Shown: positions 30,354-40,204 of the stretch, piece after piece | How the letters are laid out: every line of letters starts with the position of its first letter | How positions within the stretch are numbered: position 1 is the stretch's first letter | From: Diplolepis rosae | Taxonomy: Eukaryota; Arthropoda; Insecta; Hymenoptera; Diplolepididae | Direction of reading: 5' to 3' | Length of the DNA: 64,000 nucleotides | Assembly (NCBI GenBank): GCA_030998225.1 | Contig: JAPYXD010000738.1 | Span: 1 to 64,000 of the forward strand | Translations under genes and position numbers: made by a program | Notes under the pieces: model-generated | Seen by the model: the letters and a program-made list of their open reading frames with translations, nothing else | Told to the model about the DNA's origin: nothing | The model's database searches: none

Positions 30354-31592
30354 AGGTTATTATAAAATAAATTTTACTGATACGTACATGGAGATACTTT
30401 TAAAATTGCAATACATGAATATTAATTTGGATCAACAGAACATTTTTTCAAATATCTTTCGTTTTAAAATATTTTGTAATGAATAAATGTGATTAATAAT
30501 ATGTTATTAGAAAATATGAATTGTCGCAATGTTCCGAGTCAGGTAAATTTATAATCATCAATCAAAATTCTTAAAATAATATACCTTAATTCTACCAATT
30601 TCCATGTGCTTACAGAAAAAATATTTATTTAGAATTTTTTGTTTCAAATTTATTCTTATTGAAACTAATTTTGTTCCTTGTCTTACCTGGGATACTTGAT
30701 ATGTTTTTTTTTTATATAATTGTCGAATGGTATAGGTCATAAATGGGTTTTAAATAATTGTTACACTCACAAAAAAAAATTTTGTTATATTTTTTATTAT
30801 ACACACATAAACAAAATTATAAATTATACAGAATTTAATTAATGCAAGATTGGGCAAGCCTGACTCAAGCACAACATCTTGGTCAATCTTTTGTAATTAA
30901 AAATATTCTGTTAGTTAACAGAGTTAAAACAAAAGTTTCAAACGATACTGTATGAGCACTTGAATTTTGCCTTACCCAATTGATCGTCATCAAATGGTGA
31001 CCGTTCAACGAATCTGAAAAGGGCTTATAGTCTCTTGTGCTGCTTTTTCTCGTTTTAACTCGAATTAAAACTTAGTCAACAATTTAGAATTAAAGAAGTA
31101 CGAGATTAGACAGGCATGACTCAAGCACAAAATCCTATGTAATCTCTGCACTTTCAGAAATTCCGATAATAAAATTTCAAATAAAATAAGTCTTTTGATC
31201 ACTTAGGTTAGCCTCAAGGTCAAATCCCTGCGTGAATCAACAGAATTTATTTTATTTTAACACTGTTTGTACAAAATAACTAGAAATAAGGAAATTAAAC
31301 AGTTTTTCAAATAAAATAATTATATAATCACTTAGGTTAGCCTCAAGGTCAGATCCCTTTGTGATTTGATAAAATTATTTTATTTTAACAAGATATGTGT
31401 ATAAAATTTCAAATAAAATAAAATGATTATTCAATCACTCAAGTTAGCCTCAAGGTCAAATTCTTTCGTGATTTTATCAAATTTATTTTATTTTAACAAA
31501 ACGTTGTGAAATCATATAAATTATAATTGTACTTTATCAAGTTTTGATTTATAGTAATTATAAAATTTAAATATCCCATTCACTGACTAAGT
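30354..31592 (-). other. Leader of element C between primer-binding site and gag
   Basis: About 1.2 kb without a coding frame. It contains three repeats at 31168-31500 and a repeated GACTCAAGCACAA phrase (near 30860 and 31110). A stretch near 30980-31110 resembles 47025-47125 next to a mariner copy. Long leaders with repeated protein-binding sites are known in the Drosophila gypsy element. Confidence 0.55.
31168..31500. repeat. Three leader repeats, each with TCAAGGTCA
   Basis: Each unit has CAAATAAAATA, then ACTYARGTTAGCCTCAAGGTCA, then GTGATTT and TTATTTTATTTTAAC. TCAAGGTCA lies at 31214-31222, 31343-31351 and 31450-31458 (spacing 129 and 107 bp). The flanking AATAAAATA and TATTTTATT form an inverted pair. 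TCAAGGTCA matches the known monomer site of FTZ-F1/ERR nuclear receptors; binding here is inferred. Confidence 0.7.
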
Positions 31593-31612
31593 GATTCCCG
31601 GCCGATGCACCA
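31593..31612 (-). promoter_or_regulatory. Primer-binding site complementary to tRNA-Gly (GCC)
   Basis: The plus strand reads GATTCCCGGCCGATGCACCA, identical to the 3' end of insect tRNA-Gly(GCC) plus CCA as I know it. The element transcript (minus strand) is therefore complementary over 20 nt, the standard primer for minus-strand DNA synthesis. It sits right next to the 5' LTR. Confidence 0.85.
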
Positions 31613-32567
31613 AAAAACAGATTGGGTATGTTACGTCAGAAACGTAAAATTTCTCTTCTTAAAAGATCTCCTCGTTTTATGTCAGGATCAGAAGGATACT
31701 CTCTAAGGGATGAGGAATAGTCAGTGATTGAGAAGGGTTAGGTATATAAAATATATTTATTGACAATTGAAATTATATCGGGTAAGCACCATGGAAATGT
31801 AAATATAGAATCGAAATTAGAAATACCCTTTTAGTTACCCTGAGTTTAAATTGGTTGATGATCAATTGAGTCTAGTAAGCGAATGTGGTCAGTTGAGTGT
31901 AACTTGTAATCTTGAGATAGTTGCAGTTGTATAGTAAATTCGTAATCTAGACGGTTGATCTAGTTGATTCTTCGATCCCAGTTCGAGAGAATTTGGAAGG
32001 CGATTCCCCTTCACTTTCTGATGTCGTTGAACTCAGCGCCGAGTTAGAATTCGGGTTGAGTAGCGGTAGAAATCTGGTGAAGCTGGACTGACTGGTTTGC
32101 ACTCGCGGTATAGATTCGATGGCACTGGACTGGACTCGCGTTGGTCACATTGTAGAAATCGGACGTTGACTAACTAACTGAACTCGCGGTGTAGAGATGA
32201 TGGTACTGGACTGACTTCTCTTGGAACTTTCGCTTTTTAGAACTTTGAAAGTTCAAGTATGAGGAGTAACATGCTATCACCAGTCGCATGTTATTACAAG
32301 TCACATGCTATTACAAGTCGCATGTTGTGACGGTAATGTGTTGGTATTGTACGGCTTCATTCATTTTCTCTCTGGGTCAGTCGATTTGTTATCATGTGTG
32401 GGTATTATAACGACACATGGTAATTTCATATTGATCATCCTATTGATCTGTAGATTTGTCTATAACTTGCGTCGATAAAATCACACTCGCTGCAATGCTG
32501 CCTTGATCCCTTTATTGGTTTTTTAATCCGCTTGTTACTTGTGGCGGTAGAGTCGCGGGACGTGACA
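31613..32567 (-). repeat. 5' LTR of element C
   Basis: Starts TGTCACGTCCCG (minus strand, right edge 32567). It carries the 17-bp repeats and an AATAAA (near 31758) and ends between 31613 and 31629; the sequence ACGTAACA at 31629 would mirror the start. It drives transcription of the element and supplies polyadenylation signals. Confidence 0.75.
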
Positions 32568-32967
32568 TTATATTTGAATCGCGTGTAACTTTCAAGATCA
32601 TTCCCAATCTACAATCAATAAAAATCGAAGTCATTTGTAAGTTAGGTCAGTGTAATAAACGATAACTTTTACATTTCGTATTTTACAGGTAGTGTACTTA
32701 CATTCAAACGATCCTGGAAACAATAATAATGTGAATTGGTAGGAGTGTCACGACATTCTTTTTGGCATCGATGGGAACGTGAACGAACACTTTATCAGGA
32801 TTCGTTTTGAAATGTTCCCGCACAACGGAACGAAACATGCTCGATAGCCTTTTAAACTTCGCTTGGTTGTTACCTGTGTTTTTTTTCGCTCATTGTGCAA
32901 TAAATTAGTGAAAACAATCTATTGCAACTTGCGAGTCTATCAAATCCTACGTTAACGTATCTCAGTT
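32568..32967. other. Flank of element C, no gene seen
   Basis: Moderately AT-rich. It does not continue the mariner fragment that flanks the other side of element C, which fits a rearranged left edge. Confidence 0.4.
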
Positions 32968-33420
32968 TTATGATCGTGACGTTACAGGGCCTTCTGCCAG
33001 CCGCGCGCCATGATTTTGGCGCGTTTGAATCTTGTTTGAAAATGTGCAATTTTCAACAATTAATTTTACAGGAAAATATTCGACAACTCTGATAAGCTTG
33101 TATAACTTAACATTTGGATGTATGAAATCTTTATTTATTTTTGCAAATCGTCTCAAACTTTCAGGTAACTGATCACAAGAAAAAGATATCGTATCTGCAT
33201 TAATTTCAGAAGTAGTCAAAAATGCATTTAAGCATGTCAAACACTGAGTGTGCTGTTTAATGTAAGCAGTTATACGACCAGTTGTGTAAAAAATCAAACA
33301 ATCTCTAACAGCTGGTAAAGCATAATCGTGCGCTATTGCATCTACAAAATCACTAAAATTAGTGTCTTCACAATCGATTAATGCTTTTAACTTTTCTCGA
33401 ATTTTTTAATTGCAATTTTA
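32968..33420 (-). pseudogene. C-terminal fragment of a P-element/THAP9-like transposase (tentative)
   Basis: About 150 residues with VRDCLIFYTTGRITAYIKQ, CLTCLNAFLTT and LRRFAKINKDFIHPNVKLYK. The pattern of a conserved YxxG stretch, then CxxC, then a short helix is seen near the C-terminus of P-like and related transposases. The upstream half is missing and the frame is broken near 33300-33410. The family call rests on pattern memory, so treat it as tentative. Confidence 0.35.
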
Positions 33421-33490
33421 CTATTCGACTGATCTCATACTTTCAATTTTGAAATTGTTATTAAGGGCTGTGGAGGGTTGCCATCAAAAG

Positions 33491-33880
33491 TACTAAACTC
33501 AGAAAAAATATTTGATTGAATCAAAAAAATTATTTGTTCAAAACACTTTCTTTGATGTAAAGAAATGTTTTGTTTTAATGAAACAACATTTTTTTTATTC
33601 AAACAAAATATCTTTGGATCAAATAAATATTGGTTCAAATCAAATAAATTTCTGCCTTAAATCAAACAAATTATATCTTTGACAATATATCAATGCATTA
33701 ATTTCTATGTTTTGAAGAAAAATTAATTTGATTCAAACAAATATTTATTTGGTTCAAAGATATTTTGTGTGAATCGAACAAATTTTATTTTATTTAAACA
33801 AATCATTTCTTTAAATCAAAGAAAGTTGTTCAAACTAATCATTATATTTGATTCAATCAAATCTTTTTTCTGAGTGTACA
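33491..33880. mobile_element. MITE-like inverted-repeat element
   Basis: The ends are inverted copies: ACTCAGAAAAAATATTTGAT on the left and ATCAAATCTTTTTTCTGAGT on the right. The arms continue inward as a poor-complexity palindrome of TTTGATT/AATCAAA motifs. Length is about 390 bp with no coding frame. A target-site duplication is not clear. Confidence 0.6.
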
Positions 33881-35228
33881 ATTTCCAAGCTTTGGAAGTT
33901 TCAAAATGCTAAAGGCAGCTAATATATTGTATATTTTCAAGAAGGTTGGTGTACAAGGATGATCGCTTGTTCCTCCAGCTAATCTGATAGTGCCAAAAAA
34001 TCTCTAAACCAAAGGAAAGGAACACAAAATCAGTGAAACTTTTATACAGTATTGATAATATTCCATTCGAAATCTCATACTGAATAAAATATTTTTATCT
34101 TGTTCAGATAAATTTTCTGAAATTAAGGAAACTTAAGAAATACTAAATGGATTTTAAATGCAACATCAACGACACTATATTTTTTATACAAATCCACTTA
34201 CACTTACACTTTTTTCAGAAAATCACCCGTTCAACACAATGCTTTTGTACAGCGTGACGCGTGCAACGCGCTCTGGTGAGAAAATTTTGCACATAGAAAC
34301 TATAATCACTAAGGGAAGCAAGTTCTCGCCGTTGCAGGCAGGGAGTCGGATAGGGCTGGGCTCAACAGCTGAAAGCGTGAAATCGAAGCGAGGAAGTGGG
34401 GACACACCGACACGGCGTGCTTGATTGTGTGTGCTCCCACAAGGGAGCGTGGTGGGGGCCGCCAGCTACCACGTTCTGGAAACACTGCCGACAGTGTCCC
34501 AAGTTCGCGGTGTGCCCACTGCTATAGGCCAAGTGGCGAAAGAAAAATAGTAACTGCTACGTCCCCTAGTCGCCGCTAGTGTGTCATCGAAATGAACGTC
34601 GCGCGGAGTCGACATGTTGTCACTTGTCTGCATGTTTTAATTCATTAAAATTCATAGCGATTTCAAGTGATTTTAATGAAATTCGATCTATAAAGTGCTA
34701 ATACCTAATGTGCCAACAATTAGCAGTGCTTCACTGTTTGTCCTCCAAATTAAAATAGTTGTAGCTGCAAATCGGGTAAGTTACCAATAAATTTTGTTTT
34801 TAATCTAAAATAAAACTCGTAAAGGCTTGGTTTCTCGTTTTGTGTATACAAATTCATGACGTATTATCATATTGCAAAACCCGGCAAGAAAGCTTGCATT
34901 AAAAAGTAGTTTTGTCCTTCAGTTTTAAATCCGCATTTAAGTGTCGATAAAGATAAAACTCCAGTCCCCTTCAAAGCCGATTCAAGCCATCCAAAGTAAC
35001 CTCAAATATAATGAAATCCGAATTTTTCCTTTTTCGCATGGGATGGGGAAAATTTCGCGCCCTTCATTACTGGATCTGAAGTGGAGGGGGATGGGTAGTT
35101 TTCGTGCAATCTAGTTCCTGCTACGTCCCCTAGATGTCGTTGATATAAATTCATTCGCCCCGCCACCATCTGTAAGTACCCCTTCAAAATACATGGGAGT
35201 GGGCACACCGTGTCTTAGTCGCTTCGGC

Positions 35229-35730
35229 ACTTGTAACTGTATCGGAGGTGAATTTTGCTTATGCCACTTTCATGGTGCATGTTTTGTAGTGAAGTGAGGC
35301 AAGGTAATTAAATTTTTCCATATGTGACTTATTCTTAAGTTAAAGATTATTGTCAAAGATAAGTTTAATTAATTTTACGACAATTACTGATATATAAGAT
35401 AAGTAATACAAAAATACTTGAATATAAAAAGCAAGAATGATACCACATAACCACTTTTTGAAAAATATGTTCGGTATAACTAAGTAACTTCTAAATTAAA
35501 ATGTTAAGAATTGTATAATACCTATTGAAGAAATTGTTTGAAATAATAATCTTATGTTGTGTGCATAAAAATTTTTCCGCATTTTCAAAAATGTCTGGTC
35601 ACTGGAATTGCAAAATATTTCAATTTCCAGTACTTGACACATTTCAAATTAGAACCTTGCTTCACTTCACTACAAAACATACACCATGTATGTGGCATAA
35701 GCAAAATTCACCTCCGACACAGTCGCAAGT
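35229..35730. repeat. 77-bp inverted repeat pair
   Basis: The sequence at 35229-35305 (starting ACTTGTAACTGTATCGGAGG) is the inverted copy of 35654-35730 at about 85-90% identity. The spacer is about 350 bp. It could be the ends of a small foldback element. Confidence 0.7.
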
Positions 35731-35768
35731 GCTAAGCAACCAAAAAAAACTTGCGACTGTGTCGGAGG
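35711..35768. repeat. Perfect 20-bp hairpin
   Basis: CCTCCGACACAGTCGCAAGT, an 18-base loop and ACTTGCGACTGTGTCGGAGG. The left arm is also the end of the 77-bp inverted repeat, so the same 20-bp phrase occurs three times in alternating orientation. Confidence 0.85.
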
Positions 35769-36512
35769 GGTCGAAGAAACTTGGGAGTGGCGAATACAAG
35801 CCGCTTAGACTGGCATAGACCAACAACTAGCAACACTGTGGAAGGTGGCCAATACAAGTTTCCGTCGTAATGAGGACAAAAGCAACAGCATCTTCGGTAG
35901 CGTGGACCAATACGAGAAAGATTCTAGTTCTCTATTGGAGTGTGCATCTACTGGCACACACACAACTGTACAAATGATCAGACATTTACTGCATCCTTAC
36001 TGACAGGGAATCTAGATTCAGGCTGAAATATCACTCAAGGGCTGTAGCAGCGTCGAGGGTCCTTACGGGATGTGAAATATCTTCCTCCCTCAATATGAGC
36101 ACTCTGGAGAACAGGGTTACGCTTCCAGACGAATAAGTCATTTTTCAGAAACGTGAAGTCTTTGGGCCCCAATTTCTTCCGTTCTGACGGCATCCCAAGT
36201 GATTCCAAAGTGTCAGGGGTGTAGGTATCGGCATACTGAAGTGGTGGGAATCCAGCCAAGCTAGGCTGCGATACATAATTTTGGAGAGGCAGTAATCGAC
36301 CCCGAGTTCTCTAGGCGTCCCCAGAGCCTCGATGTCCCTCGTAGTGTAGAGCTCGAGCCAAGGTCATACAAAAGGAAGTTAAGCATATTTTAATTTTAGT
36401 TCTTAAGTTTAACTAATTACTAATACAAAAGTAAAATGAAACAAAGGAAAATAAAGGAAACCCCTGGAGTATCGTGCGACATCAAGATGGGATGATTTTC
36501 TAGCTGGGATAA

Positions 36513-36520
36513 TCACAGAC
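36513..36520. repeat. 8-bp target-site duplication, left
   Basis: TCACAGAC directly before the CAGTGTGTCC end; identical to 42632-42639. Confidence 0.9.
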
Positions 36521-38945
36521 CAGTGTGTCCAGATTTGACACGCGAACGTTACGCACACAACGCCAACAGCAGTACGTACGTGAGAATGGTTGCGGGCGCA
36601 GCGTAGTGTGTCTGCTGTTCGCAGTGGTTCTCTGAGTTTTCTCTGTTTGAAGGCTCCTTGTACCTACAGCTGAAATTGCGTGCGCGAGGAATCACATGTA
36701 CGCACTGTTAGCTAAAGTTGTGTAAGTTAGATTGCTATATGAAACTCAACAGTGTGTAGGAGCACTGCTTACAAAATACAAATTGACAGCTTGCTCGGTT
36801 TTCATGTTTCTTTCGACTCTGCTGGATTGCGTGCAAAAGAGGCGCGAAAGAGATGCCGCATTTGAAATGACGGAAGATATAATTTGAAAACTTAACCCTT
36901 AAATCAAAATTTTATGATGTGTAAAATCTTTTACATGATAGTTTTAATAAACAAGTGTTAATTAAGGGGTTCAATATTTAAGCAAGTTAATAATTTATAT
37001 TCTAATTCACATACGAAATTACAATTACTAAACAATTTTTTTGTATGAACTTGATTCGACAAACCTTTACTATTGAGTAAAATACTTTAAATACCATTTT
37101 TTGAAATACATAACATCTTTTACGTGACAATTTCAATATATAAGTGTAAACAAAAGGTTTCTTTTTTTTTTTTTTTGATGATGATGAATAAATTATATTT
37201 ACATTTTCATACGAAATTACTCATTGTGATTCTTTGTTATTAAGTAAAAGTGACAAATATTATAAAAATGAAATACTTTTAAAAAAAGTTTTAGAATACT
37301 TAAAAATTTGTATATGACAATTTTAATGTATAAATGTAAATGAAAGGTGTGATTATTAAAAAAAGCCAATTAAGGCCATGGACCAACCTGGTCACGTGAC
37401 TAGATTCCTACTTTACCGGCATTTAAGTTTGTGTAACCCCATTTCTATAAAAATTGAGAAAAGTAACTGAAAATTTGTAGAATCAAATAAAATACATTAT
37501 TATAGGTCTCTCTGGTCATAAATGTTCATAATTATGAAAAGAATTTTCTTTGCAAACATTTTTTTTTTATAATTATAAACATTTATAACCAGACAGACTT
37601 GCCTTTGTGCATTCCATTTACTCTCACAAATTATCAACTTATTATCTCATTTTTTACAGAAATGGGGTTACACAAATGGAAAATGATGATAAGGTAGGAA
37701 TCTAATCACGTGATCCGGTTGGTCCATGGCCTTAATTATATCTGAATTCGCATGCGAAACTACAAATTGAGATTCCTTTGGTATGAAGATAATTCGACAA
37801 AGTTTTACTGTAAATTAAAATACTTTAAATAATTTTTTTGAAATACGTAAAAATCGTTTAAAAGATAATTTTAGTATATGCACTGCCATAAAAAATTACA
37901 GGTTCACTTGTACTTTTATCTACTGCTAAAGCATCTTCATTTTTATAATAAAATGTGATGTAAAAGATTTGAGCTATTCCACAAATTTTTAATGATATTT
38001 TATTCGAAATAAATATTTTTCCACTTCATATCAGAGAAATCTCAACATGTAATTTAGTATTCAAATTTAAATATAATATATTTGATATTTGAAGAATCAA
38101 ACTATTTATTCACACTTGGATATTCTCTAAATAATTTATATCCAAATACAATATAATTCATTTTTGAATAATCAAATATTTTATTTACATTTATTTGATG
38201 AAATTGTCATGTAAAAGGTTTTAAGTATTCTAAAAACTTTTTTGAGGTCCTTTATTCTAAAGGAAATTTTTTGAAATTTATTTCTTACTAGACAAATTTT
38301 AAATTTTAATTTCTTATGCAAAATTAAACATGTTTTTTAATTTTTTATATAATCAAATCTCTTATTCACACTTGTATATTAGAATTTTCTAAAAATTATT
38401 TTGGATAAATAAAAAATTTTGTTTCCAAATAATTGATTATTGAATTTGTAAAATTTATTTTATATTATAAAACTCCTCAGATGCAATTTCATATGAACTT
38501 TCAGCAGATATTGCGTGCGCGAAAGTTGTGTAAGTTTGATCGCTATATGAAATCGAAGCGTATATTAAAGAACTTCTTAAAAATTGACAGCATGCTCAGA
38601 TTTTATGTTTTTCTCGATTCTATACAAAAAAGGCGCGAAAGAGACGCCAAATTTGAAACATATTATTTGAAAAATTAACCAAATACGTGTTTTACTTTCT
38701 TAAAGTAATGAAAAAATTAATTTAAAAAATATGATATAATTACTACTGGAAAGGTACACTATCTTCTGTGCTTAAATTTCGTTTCAAATCTTTTTTCATA
38801 AAATCGCTTTTTCACCAAAATAGCATTATTCTCTCAATTTAAGGAGGTTCGACCGTGACTAGGAAGCCCTTGGAAAACTTGACTAATTCCCAGTTTAAAA
38901 AATCTGAATGCTGTTATCCTATGCATAATATTAGAGAAAAATGTT
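36521..38945. repeat. Left arm of the giant inverted repeat
   Basis: Inverted copy of 40205-42631. The first 400 bp are GC-balanced with several CGCACGCAA/TTGCGTGCG phrases; the rest is AT-rich. It contains a nested TTAA-flanked MITE. An 81-codon frame at 38433-38678 has a mirror copy in the other arm and no known domain. Confidence 0.9.
37370..37735. mobile_element. TTAA-flanked MITE inside the left arm
   Basis: The element GGCCATGGACCAACC...GGTTGGTCCATGGCC, 358 bp (37374-37731), is flanked on both sides by TTAA. The arms are inverted copies of about 150 bp, including TGTGTAACCCCATTTCT. A TTAA duplication points to piggyBac or Kolobok-type mobilisation. Confidence 0.8.
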
Positions 38946-39270
38946 TGCGCATTGAATTTAATAGAAAAATCAGCAATTTTTAAACATGTATTGATGCCAA
39001 TAGTAAAAGAAACCGTTAATTAAATTATGAAAGGGAGACATCTCGATGGAAAATTTGAGATCGGGTCTATATAGTGAACCTATCTTGGTCGCCAGTCGTT
39101 CAAGATTGGGATATTTTAATTTTTAAATCTGCTTTGTAAATAAATGTGATCATAATTTTCTAACATAAAAAAATCACTAATGTTTCATTCATAGAAATAA
39201 ATTTTTGAATAAAAGATTAAAACATATTTTATGTGAAAAATCAATTTTTAAAATTTAAAAATTTTTTATG

Positions 39271-39777
39271 TTCTTAGCTGGCTTTAGGGTCCAGAAAAAA
39301 TGTATCTCAAAGTTTCATATTTTCAAACGTTTCGACTCAGATTGGAGTCCTCATCAGTGAGAATTTACTTCTATAAAAAGAATACAGGAAGAAACTTAAA
39401 AATTGCCCCTGTGACGGATAAACATTGTGGTAAAAACGATATAAATGAATTGTACATGTATAACCATGAAATTGGTCTAAATAACTAAATTTACAAAAAT
39501 TAAAACTACAAAAAAATTTTTTCTGTAAAAATACTGTGGGGAGAATCTTCCAAAATAGCACTATTTAGGCAGTTTTTACAGCTTTCACACGTACACACAC
39601 GTTACATCGATTGTTACCACAATGTTTATTCGCCACACAGGCAATTTTTAAGTTGTTTCCTTTGTATTTTTTATAGAAATAAATTCTCACTCATGAGGAC
39701 TTCAATCTGAGTCGAAACGTTTGAAAGTATGAAACTTTGAGTTACATTTTTTCTGGACCCTAAAGCCAACTAAGGAC
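39271..39777. mobile_element. Nested foldback element in the centre of the giant palindrome
   Basis: The left arm 39271-39442 and right arm 39608-39777 are inverted copies (TTCTTAGCTGGCTTTAGGGT at the left end). They include the phrase CAAACGTTTCGACTCAGATT. The central spacer is about 165 bp. A shorter relative with the same ends lies at 56888-57000. Confidence 0.75.
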
Positions 39778-39902
39778 ATCAACAATTTTTGAATATTAAT
39801 ACTAAGGGTCGATATAAGTTCTGTTCATTATTAATTTTTAGATCAATCAAATATTAATATTTTATATATGAAGAAATTTGAAAATCTTTCTGAGGAAAAA
39901 AG

Positions 39903-39960
39903 ACGCTTTCGACTGCGCTGGGATTCGAGCCCAAGTCTTTCGATTGCCGATCGACTGCTC
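39903..39960 (-). other. tRNA-like or SINE-like fragment
   Basis: The minus strand has GGGCTCGAATCCCAG, which matches a T-arm/Pol III B-box, preceded by GATCGGCAATCGAAAGACT, which could be an anticodon-arm remnant. The 5' half and the A-box are not evident. It is not a functional tRNA. Confidence 0.3.
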
Positions 39961-40204
39961 GTTAAAAAATTATGATTAAATTGATACAAAATTTTAAATT
40001 GAGATGTATGAAATTTCATAGTTTAATTAATAGTTTCTTTTACTGTTGACGTAAGTAAATTTTTGAAAATTTCTGATGTGTCTATCAAATTCGATGTGCT
40101 AATTGAATTAGTGAAAAATGTACAAATTTGAGGAGGCTCAACCTATCGTAATTGGTACTAGAAAGGACATTTTTTATATTTTCTAATTTTGTCTCGGTAA
40201 AGCG

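Larger units (their letters stand above)
21872..32567 (-). mobile_element. Ty3/Gypsy LTR retrotransposon (element C), nearly complete
   Basis: On the minus strand the order is 5' LTR (32567 to about 31620), tRNA-Gly primer-binding site, leader of about 1.2 kb with tandem repeats, gag, protease, RT, RNase H, an AT-hook linker, integrase, a 3' UTR of about 1.5 kb, a polypurine tract and a 3' LTR. The shared LTR parts are nearly identical (a few differences and small indels in about 750 bp), so insertion was fairly recent. The 3' LTR lacks its outer end and abuts a mariner fragment, and no target-site duplication can be found. Only about five lesions break the coding region. Confidence 0.9.
33881..36480. 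other. Gene-poor region with GC-rich patches and inverted duplications
   Basis: GC-rich patches occur at 34320-34620, 35030-35260 and 36020-36370. GCTACGTCCCCTAG is found at both 34558 and 35118, and GTGGGCACACCG occurs in opposite orientations near 34513 and 35208. A short minus-strand frame (36259-36035) has no recognisable domain. This may be a fragmented old repeat. Confidence 0.4.

Noticed and set aside
36035..36259. 74-codon minus-strand frame in a GC-rich patch
   Set aside because: No domain recognised and no extension on either side; kept only as an unassigned patch.
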